From: AP-15 sp963735445
GTDB taxonomy: Bacteria; Pseudomonadota; Alphaproteobacteria; ATCC43930; CGMCC-115725
Reading direction: 5' to 3'
Assembly (NCBI GenBank): GCA_963735445.1
Contig: CAVTLC010000043.1
Span: 1 to 64,000 of the forward strand
DNA: 64,000 nt
This document shows positions 17,154 to 26,659 of the stretch, piece after piece. A model generated the notes under the pieces. It did no database searches, was not told where the DNA came from, and worked only from the letters and a program-made list of their open reading frames with translations. Position numbers and translations under genes: made by a program. The number at the start of each line of letters is the position of its first letter. Positions within the stretch are counted from its first letter, which is position 1.

Positions 17154-18155
17154 ATGACCATCGATGCTGTTCTCACGCCGATCCGGCCGCAAGATGCGGT
17201 TTCAGGCAGCCCGCGTCCCGACGATATGGTCTGGATCCCGGGTGGCACCTTCCGCATGGGTTCGGACAATCATTACGCGGAAGAGGCGCCAGTCCATAGC
17301 GTGACCGTCGACGCCTTCTGGATCGATCGCACGCCGGTGACAAACCGCCAATTCCGCGAATTCGTCAGGGCGACCGGCCATGTCACTTTTGTGGAGATCG
17401 CGCCCGATCCCAGGGATTATCCGGGTGCTCTGCCGAACATGCTAAGGGCGGGGTCCCTGGTTTTCACTCCGCCCAAGCATCCGATCGAGGATATGGGTAA
17501 TTGGAGCCAGTGGTGGACGTTCAAGTTTGGCGCCAATTGGCGGCGGCCCTGCGGGCCGCGCAGCTCGCTCAGCGGGCTCAATGATCATCCGGTCGTTCAC
17601 GTCGCTTACAGCGACGCCCTGGCTTACGCGAAATGGGCGGGCAAGGACCTGCCGACCGAAGCGGAATGGGAGTTTGCAGCCCGCGGCGGGCTCGACGGCG
17701 CCGAGTTCGCTTGGGGCGATCAGCTCACGCCCAGTGGCAAGCAGATGGCAAACACCTGGCAAGGCACGTTTCCCCACGAAAACCTCAAGCTTGATGGGTA
17801 CGAGTGCACCTCGCCGGTGACCGCATTCCCGCCGAACGGCTACGGCGTCTACGACATGATTGGCAATGTGTGGGAATGGACCAACGACTGGTACTCGCCC
17901 GGACACGAAGCCGATGCCGGCAAGGCCTGCTGCATCCCGACGAACCCGCGCGGCGGTCTCGAGGATTCGAGCTACGACCCGTGCCAGCCCGAAATCAGGA
18001 TTCCGCGCAAGGTGCTGAAGGGCGGTTCGCATCTGTGTGCGCCGAATTACTGCCGTCGCTACCGCCCGGCTGCGCGTCATCCGGAGCCGGTAGACACCTC
18101 GACGAGCCATGTCGGTTTCCGTTGCGTCGTTCGTCAGCCGAGCACGTCGCGATAA
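17154..18155 (+). CDS. Formylglycine-generating enzyme (sulfatase modifying factor)
   Basis: 333 residues, cytoplasmic by lack of a signal. FGE family: MVWIPGGTFRMGSD at residues 25-38, PVTNRQFREFV, LPTEAEWEFAARGG, NVWEWTNDWY, and KGGSHLCAPNYCRRYRPAAR with the two active-site cysteines Cys295 and Cys300. The end is TSHVGFRCVV. The enzyme converts the cysteine of the sulfatase CxPxR motif to formylglycine using oxygen. It sits 32 bp before a sulfatase gene with that motif and should activate it. Fragments of related FGE genes occur at 20592 and 27630. Confidence 0.92.
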   Translation: MTIDAVLTPIRPQDAVSGSPRPDDMVWIPGGTFRMGSDNHYAEEAPVHSVTVDAFWIDRTPVTNRQFREFVRATGHVTFVEIAPDPRDYPGALPNMLRAGSLVFTPPKHPIEDMGNWSQWWTFKFGANWRRPCGPRSSLSGLNDHPVVHVAYSDALAYAKWAGKDLPTEAEWEFAARGGLDGAEFAWGDQLTPSGKQMANTWQGTFPHENLKLDGYECTSPVTAFPPNGYGVYDMIGNVWEWTNDWYSPGHEADAGKACCIPTNPRGGLEDSSYDPCQPEIRIPRKVLKGGSHLCAPNYCRRYRPAARHPEPVDTSTSHVGFRCVVRQPSTSR

Positions 18156-18187
18156 CCAATGCATCATTTTAAAAGGATAATCAGACC

Positions 18188-20563
18188 ATGAGCAGTGGAG
18201 ACAACAAGGATCGCTCACAACTCCCGATCCCCACGCCCGAGCGGACCGGGCTGATCACGTATGATGCGAAGGATCCGGACACCAAATTTCCGCCCATCGA
18301 GCAGTTGCGTCCGCCCAAGGGCGCGCCCAACGTGCTGATCATCCTGATCGACGACGCCGGGTTCGGTTCTAACAGCGCCTTTGGCGGACCCTGCCAGACG
18401 CCGAACCTAGAAAAGCTTGCGGCGGGCGGGCTGAAGTACAACCGCTTCCACACCACGGCCCTTTGCTCCCCGACGCGGGCGGCGCTGCTGACCGGGCGCA
18501 ACCATCACTCGGCAGGCATGGGTGGGATCACCGAGGTCGCCACCGGCGCACCGGGCTACAGCTCGGTATTACCCAACACCATCTCGCCGCTCGCCCGGAC
18601 CCTCAAGCTCAACGGCTACTCGACCGCGCAGTTTGGCAAATGCCACGAAGTGCCGGTGTGGGAGACGAGTCCGGTTGGACCGTTTGACGCATGGCCCACC
18701 GGCGGCGGCGGATTCGAGTATTTTTACGGCTTTATCGGCGGCGAGGCGAATCAATGGTATCCCACGCTCTATGAGGGCACCACGCCGGTCGAGCCGAAAA
18801 AGACGCCCGAAGAGGGCTATCACTTTATGGCGGACATGACCGACAAGGCGATTGCCTGGGTCGGACAGCAGAAGGCTCTGGCGCCCGACAAACCGTTCTT
18901 TGTCTATTTTGCGCCCGGGGCGACGCACGCGCCTCACCATGTGCCCAAGGAGTGGGCCGACAAGTACAAAGGCAAGTTCGACCAAGGCTGGGACAAATTG
19001 CGCGAAGAAACCATCACCCGGCAAAAGGCGCTGGATGTCGTCCCGGCAGACTGCCAACTCACCGCGCGCCACGCGGAGATCCCTGCGTGGGAGGAGATGC
19101 CCGAGGCGTTAAAGCCAATCCTGCGCCGCCAGATGGAGGTGTACGCCGGGTTCCTGGAGTACACCGACCACCATATCGGCCGCCTGATCGACGGGTTGAA
19201 GAAGCTCAACATCCTCGACGACACGCTCGTCTACTGCATTACCGGCGATAACGGCGCCTCGGCCGAGGGCACATTGAACGGCGCCTACAACGAGATGGCC
19301 AACTTCAACGGCCTGGCAGCCTTGGAGACCCCGGAATTCCTGATGGCGCGGTACGAGAAACTCGGCGGGCCGGAATCGTACAACCATTACGCCGTCGGCT
19401 GGGCGCATGCAATGAACGCGCCTTACCAGTGGACCAAGCAGGTCGCCTCGCACTGGGGTGGGACCCGCAATGGCACCGTCGTTCACTGGCCCAACGGCAT
19501 CAAGGCCAAAGGCGAAATCCGCTCGCAGTTCCACCACGTCATCGACGTCGCACCGACGATCCTCGAAGCAGCACGGCTGCCGGAGCCGGTCTCGGTCAAC
19601 GGCGTGCAGCAGCGGCCGATCGAGGGTGTCAGCATGCTGTACTCGTTCAACGACGCCAACGCCGCGGAAGGGCATGAGACGCAGTATTTCGAAATGTTCG
19701 GCAATCGCGGCATCTACCATAAGGGCTGGACCGCGGTGACCAAGCACGGCACACCCTGGGTGCTGGTGGGCCGGAAGACCGTGCCCCTCGATGACGATGT
19801 CTGGGAGCTCTACGACACCACCAAGGACTGGAGCCAGGCCAACGACCTCGCCAAGCAAATGCCGGAGAAGCTGCACGAGCTGCAGCGGCTGTGGCTGATT
19901 GAGGCGACGCGCTACAACGTCTTGCCGATCGACGACCGGGTTGTCGAGAAGATGAACCCGGACACCGCCGGCCGGCCGGTGCTGATCAAGGGGAACACCC
20001 AGCTACTGTTCGGCGGCATGGGGCGCTTGTCGGAGAACTGCGTCCTCAGCATCAAGAACAAATCCCACTCCGTCACCGCCGAGATCGAGGTCCCGGAGAA
20101 GGGGGCCGAGGGCGTGATCATCGCCCAGGGTGCCAACATCGGCGGCTGGAGCCTTTATGCGAAGAACGGAAAGCTCAAATATTGCTACAACGTGGCCGGG
20201 GTAAATCACTATTACGTCGAAGCCGCGCGAGCGTTGCCGACGGGCGAGCACCAGGTACGCATGGAGTTTGCCTACGCCGGCGGCGGCCTCGGAAAGGGCG
20301 GCCAGGTGACGCTCTATGTCGACGGCGAGAAGGTCGGCGAAGGGGCGATCCCAAGGACGCAGGCGATGGTTTTCTCCGCCGACGACGGCTGCGACGTCGG
20401 CGAGGACAGCGGCGCCCCGGTCTCCCCGGACTACGGCTCGCGCGGCAATGCCTTCAACGGAACGGTTAAGGGGGTGCAGCTCGCCATCGGCTCAGCGGCC
20501 GAGAGCTCGGATCACCTCGTTTCGCCAGAGGATGCCATCCGCATCGCCATGGCTCGGCAGTAA
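18188..20563 (+). CDS. Type I arylsulfatase, large
   Basis: 791 residues, no signal peptide. Alkaline-phosphatase fold: ILIDDAGFGSNSAF supplies the metal-binding Asp pair (D55, D56). LCSPTRAALLTGR carries formylglycine Cys93. GKCHEVP, ITGDNGAS and the C-terminal YDTTKDWSQ segment are also conserved. A jelly-roll-like C-terminal domain of about 150 residues (VTAEIEVPEKGAEGVI, GGQVTLYVDGEKVGEG) makes it longer than typical 500-residue sulfatases. The start at 18188 has AAGGATAATCAG upstream. It follows its modifying enzyme and probably forms an operon. Hydrolyses a sulfate ester of unknown structure. Cytoplasmic unless exported by an atypical route. Confidence 0.92.
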   Translation: MSSGDNKDRSQLPIPTPERTGLITYDAKDPDTKFPPIEQLRPPKGAPNVLIILIDDAGFGSNSAFGGPCQTPNLEKLAAGGLKYNRFHTTALCSPTRAALLTGRNHHSAGMGGITEVATGAPGYSSVLPNTISPLARTLKLNGYSTAQFGKCHEVPVWETSPVGPFDAWPTGGGGFEYFYGFIGGEANQWYPTLYEGTTPVEPKKTPEEGYHFMADMTDKAIAWVGQQKALAPDKPFFVYFAPGATHAPHHVPKEWADKYKGKFDQGWDKLREETITRQKALDVVPADCQLTARHAEIPAWEEMPEALKPILRRQMEVYAGFLEYTDHHIGRLIDGLKKLNILDDTLVYCITGDNGASAEGTLNGAYNEMANFNGLAALETPEFLMARYEKLGGPESYNHYAVGWAHAMNAPYQWTKQVASHWGGTRNGTVVHWPNGIKAKGEIRSQFHHVIDVAPTILEAARLPEPVSVNGVQQRPIEGVSMLYSFNDANAAEGHETQYFEMFGNRGIYHKGWTAVTKHGTPWVLVGRKTVPLDDDVWELYDTTKDWSQANDLAKQMPEKLHELQRLWLIEATRYNVLPIDDRVVEKMNPDTAGRPVLIKGNTQLLFGGMGRLSENCVLSIKNKSHSVTAEIEVPEKGAEGVIIAQGANIGGWSLYAKNGKLKYCYNVAGVNHYYVEAARALPTGEHQVRMEFAYAGGGLGKGGQVTLYVDGEKVGEGAIPRTQAMVFSADDGCDVGEDSGAPVSPDYGSRGNAFNGTVKGVQLAIGSAAESSDHLVSPEDAIRIAMARQ

Positions 20564-20591
20564 TCAGGCGCCTGCGGCGCGTTATGCGCAG

Positions 20592-20645
20592 CCAATTAGT
20601 ATTGGCATGAGCCATGTCGGATTCCAGTGCGTTGTGCGCCCCTGA
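20592..20645 (+). pseudogene. C-terminal tail of an FGE gene
   Basis: The frame ISIGMSHVGFQCVVRP followed by a stop matches the last residues of FGE proteins (TSHVGFRCVVRQ in the intact gene at 17154). It is a scar of a lost or recombined FGE copy between the sulfatase and the next gene. Confidence 0.55.
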
Positions 20646-20667
20646 CGCCAGCCAAGGGGGGAGAGGG

Positions 20668-21159
20668 ATGACCGATGCCGAGCCGCAGAAACTGAGCCTC
20701 CTGGCGAAACTGGTCGTTGCGTTCATCCTTGCGCTGATCGTCGCCGGCATCGTCTGGCACGGTGTCGCGTTCCCAACCTTCGTACGCATCTGGCACCAGC
20801 TGATCGAGCGGACGGACGCGCCGATGCGGTTCCGCTTCATCTTGCAGCCGTTGATGGGGGCGATCGTCGCGATCCGCCATGGTCTCAACGACGCGCGCAC
20901 CGGCCACTCGCCGTATTTTTGGACCATGATGAGCAACCCGCGCGAGCGCGCCCAGCGGCTGAATGAAGGATTAAACGCAACCGCTAGGATCATCCTGCTC
21001 GGCCTTATCATGGACGCAATCTACCAGGCGCTCGTGCTGAAGCGGTTCTATCCGGCTGAGGCGGTCATCGTCGCTTTGCTATTTTGTTTTGTCCCGTATG
21101 TGGTCGTCCGCGGATTGGCGACGCGGATCGCGCGCCGGTGGCTGCGGAGCGTCCCTTAA
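20668..21159 (+). CDS. Small membrane protein
   Basis: 163 residues with three predicted transmembrane helices: LVVAFILALIVAGIVW, then IILLGLIMDAIYQALVL and VIVALLFCFVPYVVV. A hydrophilic segment with GHSPYFWTMMSNPRERAQRL lies between helices 1 and 2. GGGGGAGAGGG precedes the ATG at 20668. Similar proteins are found next to sulfatases and DUF202 proteins. I recognise no named family. Confidence 0.75.
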   Translation: MTDAEPQKLSLLAKLVVAFILALIVAGIVWHGVAFPTFVRIWHQLIERTDAPMRFRFILQPLMGAIVAIRHGLNDARTGHSPYFWTMMSNPRERAQRLNEGLNATARIILLGLIMDAIYQALVLKRFYPAEAVIVALLFCFVPYVVVRGLATRIARRWLRSVP

Positions 21160-21213
21160 AAACGGGATCTCGTGAGGGCGCAGACATGAACCGTCGGCAA
21201 GAGGGCATTAAAC

Positions 21214-21669
21214 ATGACAGATTCACGCACCGCCCCAAGCGCTGGCCGGTTCGAAGTAAGGGCAACCGCGGCTGATCATTTTGCCTGGGTCCGCACGCGC
21301 CTCGCCCTCGAGCGCACGATGATGGCATGGCAGCGCACTGCCGTCGCGCTGATCGGATTCGGTTTCGCGATTGTCCAATATTTCAACCACTTGCAGCAGA
21401 TTCCCGGCGCCCGCCCTGCGTATCTTCCAACCGCACCGGAATATTTGGGCCTCGCGCTGATTTCGTGCGGCATTCTGGCGCTCGCCATCTCGGTCTGGCA
21501 CTACCTTCGGACAGTTCGTTATCTGTGGAGTGGATCATTCTCGCTACTGGCCGGTATGGAAGCCGATCTGACCAAGGAAAAGATACACTCGCCGGTCTTG
21601 CCGGTCGCCATTCTCCTGATCGGCATCGGCCTATTCGCCTTCTTTGCAGTGCTGTTCCGCCTCACCTAG
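21214..21669 (+). CDS. DUF202 (YidH-like) membrane protein
   Basis: 151 residues. The family motif RTRLALERTMMAWQRTAVALIGFG lies at positions 21289-21360, followed by three helices. LALISCGILALAISVWHYL and VAILLIGIGLFAFFAVLF are the last two. DUF202 proteins are inner-membrane proteins of unknown role. It sits between two sulfatase genes, 54 bp after the previous gene and 68 bp before the next, on the same strand. Confidence 0.85.
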   Translation: MTDSRTAPSAGRFEVRATAADHFAWVRTRLALERTMMAWQRTAVALIGFGFAIVQYFNHLQQIPGARPAYLPTAPEYLGLALISCGILALAISVWHYLRTVRYLWSGSFSLLAGMEADLTKEKIHSPVLPVAILLIGIGLFAFFAVLFRLT

Positions 21670-21737
21670 CCCCAAGGCCAAACAACCGGGTCCACTGAGC
21701 ACTTTCGACACCACCCGACCAACGAAAGGAGATCGAG

Positions 21738-23285
21738 ATGGCTAGATCCAGAGCAAGCGCCAAGCCGAACATCGTTGTGATCTGGGGCGATGATATCGGC
21801 ATCACCAATTTGAGCTGCTACAGCGACGGGTTGATGGGCTACCGCACGCCCAACATCGACCGCATCGCCCAGGAGGGCATGCGTTTTACCGACTTTTACG
21901 GCGAGCAAAGCTGCACGGCCGGACGATCCTCGTTCATCACCGGTCAGCACGGGTTGCGCACTGGATTGACCAAAGTCGGTCTGCCGGCCGCCCCGGTCGG
22001 TCTGCACAAGGAAGACCCGACCATCGCCGAGCTGCTCAAGCCATTGGGATATGCCACCGCGCAGATCGGCAAGAATCACCTCGGCGATCGCAACGAATAT
22101 CTGCCGACCGTGCACGGCTTCGACGAGTTCTACGGCAATCTGTACCACCTGAACGCGGAGGAAGAGCCGGAACTGCCCGATTACCCGCAGGGGTCGGATT
22201 TTCCGCTCTTTCGCGAGAGGTTCGGTCCCCGCGGGGTCATGGACTGCAAGGCCACCGACACCGACGACGCGACGGTCGACCCGCGCTTCGGCAAGGTCGG
22301 CAAGCAGATAATTCAAGACACCGGCCCGCTGACGAAGAAGCGGATGGAAACGATCGACGACGACATCGCCGGCCGCGCCGTCGAGTACGTCAGGCGGCAG
22401 GCGCAGGCCGGCAAACCCTTCTTCCTCTGGGTGAACTTCACGCACATGCATTTCCGCACGCATGTAAAGCCGGAGAGCCGGGGCCAATCGGGACGCTGGC
22501 AGAGCGAATACCACGACGTCATGATCGACCACGACAAGAATGTCGGCCAGGTATTGCAGGCGCTCGACGATGCCGGCATCGCCGACAACACCTTTGTCAT
22601 GTACAGCACCGATAACGGTCCGAATATGTTTTCCTGGCCGGACGGGGCGATGACCCCGTTCCGCAATGAGAAGAACACTAATTGGGAGGGTGCCTATCGG
22701 CTGCCTTGCGTGGTCCGCTGGCCGGGCAAGATCAAACCGGGCAGCGTGTCGAACGAGATTGTGGCCCATCACGACTGGCTGCCGACATTTCTCGCCATGG
22801 CAGGCGACGCGGAAGTGAAAGACAAGCTGCTAAAGGGCTACACGATCGGGGACATGACCTATAAGGTCCACCTCGACGGCCATAATTTGGTGCCGTACTT
22901 GACCGGTGAAGCGCAAAAGAGCCCGCGGGTCTCGTTCATCTACTGCAACGACGACCAGCAGCTCGTGGCACTGCGCTACGACAATTGGAAGCTGGTATTC
23001 GCGGAACAGCGGGAGCCCGGCACGATGCGGGTCTGGTCCGAGCCGTTTGTCACCCTCCGCGTGCCAAAGCTGTTCAATCTCCGCACGGACCCCTTCGAGC
23101 GAGCCGACATCACTTCGATCACCTATTACGATTGGCTTGTCGATCATGTCTTCCTGATGGTGCCGGCGCAGGCCTACGTTGGGGAATTTCTCGCCACGTT
23201 CAGGGAGTATCCGCAGCGACAGAAGGCCGCCAGCTTCAATCTCGACGACGTGCTTCGCAAGTTGCAGGAGGCCGCTCACCACTAA
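21738..23285 (+). CDS. Type I arylsulfatase
   Basis: 515 residues, no signal peptide. IVVIWGDDIG supplies the metal Asp pair (D18, D19). SCTAGRSSFITGQ carries candidate formylglycine Cys59 in a C-x-A-x-R version of the motif, which FGE also accepts. GKNHLGDRNEY, YSTDNGPN and NLRTDPFERAD follow the family order. AAAGGAG precedes the ATG. It shares only distant similarity with the first sulfatase of the cluster (shorter, no C-terminal extension), so the two probably act on different sulfate esters while sharing one FGE. Confidence 0.92.
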   Translation: MARSRASAKPNIVVIWGDDIGITNLSCYSDGLMGYRTPNIDRIAQEGMRFTDFYGEQSCTAGRSSFITGQHGLRTGLTKVGLPAAPVGLHKEDPTIAELLKPLGYATAQIGKNHLGDRNEYLPTVHGFDEFYGNLYHLNAEEEPELPDYPQGSDFPLFRERFGPRGVMDCKATDTDDATVDPRFGKVGKQIIQDTGPLTKKRMETIDDDIAGRAVEYVRRQAQAGKPFFLWVNFTHMHFRTHVKPESRGQSGRWQSEYHDVMIDHDKNVGQVLQALDDAGIADNTFVMYSTDNGPNMFSWPDGAMTPFRNEKNTNWEGAYRLPCVVRWPGKIKPGSVSNEIVAHHDWLPTFLAMAGDAEVKDKLLKGYTIGDMTYKVHLDGHNLVPYLTGEAQKSPRVSFIYCNDDQQLVALRYDNWKLVFAEQREPGTMRVWSEPFVTLRVPKLFNLRTDPFERADITSITYYDWLVDHVFLMVPAQAYVGEFLATFREYPQRQKAASFNLDDVLRKLQEAAHH

Positions 23286-23358
23286 CCCGGCCGACCGGGT
23301 AGGCGGCCGCCGCGCGTTTCTGCGGCGGCCGCCTAGTGCGGGGGTGCGAAGTAAGCAA

Positions 23359-24615
23359 ATGCCTCGGCTAAAGATGAGAACACCGGCGCCCAGCGAACAG
23401 GCCGATAAGGTGCGGGCTTTCTACGAAGGCCACCCGTATCCGGCGCCGCTACGGGACCTCGACCGGCACCGCGAGCTCTATCGCAACCCGGATCGGCGCC
23501 GGGCATGGTCGCTGCTGTTGTGGCCGGCCGAGAAGCTGCGGGCCAATCGGGAGATCCTGGTCGCCGGCTGCGGAACGTCACAGGCGGCGATCCATGCGCT
23601 GCGCGAGCCCGATGCTCACGTGACCGCGATCGACATCAGCGAGACGAGCCTGCGCCACACGCGCGATCTTCAGCGAAAGTACGGCTTGCGAAACCTCGAT
23701 CTCCATCGGCTCGCCATCGAAGAGGTCGGGCAGCTTGGGCGAAGCTTCGATCAGATCGTCTGCACCGGCGTGCTCCACCACCTGCCGGATCCCGATACCG
23801 GCCTGCGGGCATTACGCGGCGTCCTTATCCCCGAGGGCGCAATGCATGTGATGGTCTACGCGACATACGGGCGGGCCGGGATCTACATGATGCGGGAGTA
23901 TTGCCGCCTACTCGGAGTCTCGGCTTCGCAGGCGGAGTTGCGCGGCCTCGGCACCATGATCGGTGCGCTGTCTGCCGACCATCCAATCGCCGGTGTCGCC
24001 AGGCAGGCAAAAGATTTCACATATCCGGACGCACTCGCCGACGCACTACTTCATCCACAGGATCGAGCTTACACCGTGCCGCAGATCTATGCCTGGCTGG
24101 AGCGGGGCGGCATGACGTTTGGGCGCTGGTTCGAGCAGGCGCCTTATCTTCCGCAGTGCGGAGCCATAGCGGGCACACCACACGCCGCACGTCTTGCCGC
24201 GCTCTCGCCGCAAATGCAGCACGCCGCAGTTGAGCTGCTGCGTGGAACCATGACCAAACACAACTTCATCGCCTATCGCGACGATCGCCGTGGCGAGAGC
24301 CAGCCGATCACCTTCCACGGCGATGCCTGGCGGGCCTACGTTCCACTGCGTCTGCCGTGGACCCTGTGTATCGACGACCGGGTGCCCCCTGGTTCCGCCG
24401 CGGTCCTGATCAATCGGGCCCACACCTACCCCGACCTCGCCCTCCCGATCGACGAGGTTGAATACCGAATTTTCGCCGCGATCGACGGCAGCCGCTCCAT
24501 CGATGAGATTTTACCGATTGCAGCGGCAGCCGGCGCCGGGGAGCGGGTGCGCAGATTGTGCGAGCGGCTCTGGCAGTACGATCAGATTGCGCTTGATACT
24601 ACCGGCTCGCGCTGA
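23359..24615 (+). CDS. Class I SAM-dependent methyltransferase with C-terminal extension
   Basis: Cytoplasmic, 418 residues from ATG 23359. The methyltransferase core has motif I VAGCGTSQA, then VTAIDISETSL and IVCTGVLHHLPDP. The last 150 residues form a second domain with EVEYRIFAAIDGSRSI, which resembles a PqqD-like or winged region. The start is chosen so that the protein begins ahead of the FYEGHPYPAP motif found in this group. It follows the sulfatase by 73 bp. Substrate unknown. Confidence 0.83.
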   Translation: MPRLKMRTPAPSEQADKVRAFYEGHPYPAPLRDLDRHRELYRNPDRRRAWSLLLWPAEKLRANREILVAGCGTSQAAIHALREPDAHVTAIDISETSLRHTRDLQRKYGLRNLDLHRLAIEEVGQLGRSFDQIVCTGVLHHLPDPDTGLRALRGVLIPEGAMHVMVYATYGRAGIYMMREYCRLLGVSASQAELRGLGTMIGALSADHPIAGVARQAKDFTYPDALADALLHPQDRAYTVPQIYAWLERGGMTFGRWFEQAPYLPQCGAIAGTPHAARLAALSPQMQHAAVELLRGTMTKHNFIAYRDDRRGESQPITFHGDAWRAYVPLRLPWTLCIDDRVPPGSAAVLINRAHTYPDLALPIDEVEYRIFAAIDGSRSIDEILPIAAAAGAGERVRRLCERLWQYDQIALDTTGSR

Positions 24616-24650
24616 CTTTACGTTCGCGGCCCGGGTGCGAGGGGCTGACG

Positions 24651-24824
24651 ATGCTGGCCTTACATGACGACGCAAAGCGCGAATACGCTTATGGCCCGGC
24701 ACTCGGCCTGCCCAACACTAAGATCAGAACTTTGACCCAGACCCTCTACGACGAGGCGACGAGGCATGCCTGGGTAATTATCAGCATGAAGAAGGACTGG
24801 AAGCGCGTTTTCACGTTTGAGTAG
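24651..24824 (+). pseudogene. HAD-family hydrolase, C-terminal fragment
   Basis: 57 codons: MLALHDDAKREYAYGPA, then LYDEATRHAWVIISMKKDW and VFTFE. This matches the last residues of HAD-type phosphatases often found beside sulfatases. The catalytic N-terminal DxDxT part is absent. Confidence 0.6.
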
Positions 24825-24879
24825 ATATATGCTGACGCTGCGGCCGGCTAAAACTAGACCAAGTTCTGGGAGGAAATAT

Positions 24880-25359
24880 ATGCGCAGAAATCTACTATCA
24901 ACGCCGATGGGCCTCAGCCTCACTCTGCTCGTGCTCGCCGGCTGCGCGGCGCAACCGGGTGGGACGGCGCCGCCGGCGCCGGTCGCGGCATTGCAGCCGA
25001 GCATGGCGCGGGTCTGGGTGCTGCGCCAGCCGAGTTCGCCGATAGGAACAGTGGCGGCATCGGACCCGATGGTCTACGCCAATGGCGCACCCGTTGCCCA
25101 GAGCGCGCAAGGCACCGCGTATTACCACGATTTTCAACCGGGCACTTACCGCTTCACCGTGCAGCCCTATGGTACGCCGACCAACTATGTCGATACCCTG
25201 CAGCTAGCGCCGGGGACAGAGGCTTACGTCCAGGTCGAGGGGGTGCCCAATTGGGAAGTGGGTTCGACCAGCGGCGGCGGCAGCTTTATCGTTGCCAACA
25301 TGTCGCCGCAGGAGGCCCAGGCCTATCTCCCGACTATGACCAATCTCGGCCAGCGTTGA
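24880..25359 (+). CDS. Lipoprotein, paralogue 1
   Basis: 159 residues. The signal sequence ends in a lipobox (LVLAGC, cysteine about residue 22), so it is probably lipidated. The mature domain (ARVWVLRQP, VYANGAPVAQS, YHDFQPGTYRFTVQPYGTP) looks like a small beta-sandwich of the DUF2846 kind. GGGAGGAAATAT lies directly before the ATG. A diverged paralogue is at 27992-28462. In both places an ABC membrane gene or its fragment follows, so the pair was duplicated together. Confidence 0.82.
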   Translation: MRRNLLSTPMGLSLTLLVLAGCAAQPGGTAPPAPVAALQPSMARVWVLRQPSSPIGTVAASDPMVYANGAPVAQSAQGTAYYHDFQPGTYRFTVQPYGTPTNYVDTLQLAPGTEAYVQVEGVPNWEVGSTSGGGSFIVANMSPQEAQAYLPTMTNLGQR

Positions 25360-25404
25360 TCCTTTTTTACGTTCCCGCTGTCGCGCGGCCTGAGGCAGGC
25401 CAAA

Positions 25405-26349
25405 GTGCGTGATCTTTACAGGTACGTTTGGCGGGCGTCGGCGCCACAGCAGATTGTCCTGATCGCGTTGGCAGTCGCGGCCGCGCTGCTGGCGATGGCG
25501 CCGCTCGAACTGCAGCGCCATATTATAAATACCCTAGCGGGGCACGAGAAAGCCGACAGACTGGCTTGGCTGTGCGGAGGTTACCTGATAGCGGCCCTCA
25601 GCATCGGCGGCCTCAAATATCTGCTGAACATCAAAAGCGCCGGCCTCGGCGAGGCGATGATCCGTTCCCTACGCCAAGACATCTACAACAGCAGTTCGTC
25701 CCTGAAACCAGACCCGGCACTGGCGAACACAACGAAAGACAAGGCGGGGACGATCGTTACTATGGTCTCCTCTGAGGCCGAGGCGGTCGGCAAGTTTGTC
25801 GGAGACTGCATTTCAACGCCAATGGTTCAGGCGGGGACGCTGCTCAGCGTGTTGGGTTACATGCTGTATATCGAGCCTGTTCTCGGGCTGGTAGTATTGT
25901 TCATTGCCGTCCCGCAGATCTTCGCCGTTCCAGTGGTCCAGCGTCGCCTAAACATGCTGGTCAAGAAACGTAGCATCACATTGCGTCGCGCCGGCGATCT
26001 GCTCGTCGACGACTTGCAAGCTGGGGACGGATCAACCGGTTCTCCGGCAAGCGAGATCGGCAAGGCATTCGCAACGATCTACGGTGTGCGGCTGCAGGCG
26101 TTCAAGCTCAAATTCGGGTTGAAGTTTCTCGTCAGCGGACTCGAGTCGCTCGGCGTCTTCGTACTGCTGTTTGCCGGCGGCGTCATGGTTCTCAACGGCA
26201 AAACCGAAATCGGCATCGTTGTGGCCTTTATCAGCGGGCTTGGTCGCGTACTCGATCCCTGGCGCGAGCTGATTGCCTTCGTGCGGTCAACCTCCGCTGC
26301 GAAGGTCCAATTTGACCTGATCGAGGGCACCTTGGGCCGGAAAATTTGA
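25405..26349 (+). CDS. ABC exporter membrane domain without ATPase domain
   Basis: 314 residues from GTG 25405 (VRDLYRYVWRAS). Five to six hydrophobic helices of the type I ABC exporter fold are present: IVLIALAVAAALLAMA, LLSVLGYMLYIEPVLGLVVL and LGVFVLLFAGGVMVLNG. The frame ends at RKI without a nucleotide-binding domain, and no Walker A is downstream. Either this subfamily uses a separate ATPase, or the gene was truncated. A short fragment of a second copy is at 28494, again right after a lipoprotein gene. Confidence 0.7.
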   Translation: MRDLYRYVWRASAPQQIVLIALAVAAALLAMAPLELQRHIINTLAGHEKADRLAWLCGGYLIAALSIGGLKYLLNIKSAGLGEAMIRSLRQDIYNSSSSLKPDPALANTTKDKAGTIVTMVSSEAEAVGKFVGDCISTPMVQAGTLLSVLGYMLYIEPVLGLVVLFIAVPQIFAVPVVQRRLNMLVKKRSITLRRAGDLLVDDLQAGDGSTGSPASEIGKAFATIYGVRLQAFKLKFGLKFLVSGLESLGVFVLLFAGGVMVLNGKTEIGIVVAFISGLGRVLDPWRELIAFVRSTSAAKVQFDLIEGTLGRKI

Positions 26350-26439
26350 TACGCCGCGGAGAAGGTTATGACACCTGCTCGCCAAATGCGAGGGCACCAA
26401 CGCGCAGCGCGATGCGGTTTAGTCATTCTAAACCCGCGG

Positions 26440-26612
26440 GTGCGAGGGCTCGACGGCGCGACGCGCTGTGGATGGGCTGTTTTCTGACAACCCGCCGCTC
26501 GACGATCTGGTGCGCAAGCGCATTATCGGCGCCGGCAACATCCCGCAAGAGATCGGGTCATCAAGATCAATCCGACCAGGCGTGCCAGCGCGCCGGTGCA
26601 CAAACCGGAACA
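26440..26612 (+). pseudogene. Patatin-like phospholipase fragment
   Basis: MDGLFSDNPPLDDLVRK and GNIPQEI in one frame, then IKINPTRRASAPV after a one-base shift. This is the segment around the catalytic aspartate region (DGLFSDNPP) of patatin-like phospholipases. The serine-containing front and the rest of the protein are missing. Confidence 0.6.
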
Positions 26613-26659
26613 CCGATTTTCGCGGTTTTCGCGAGCATTGTCGTGGGCTGCCGCCCGCG

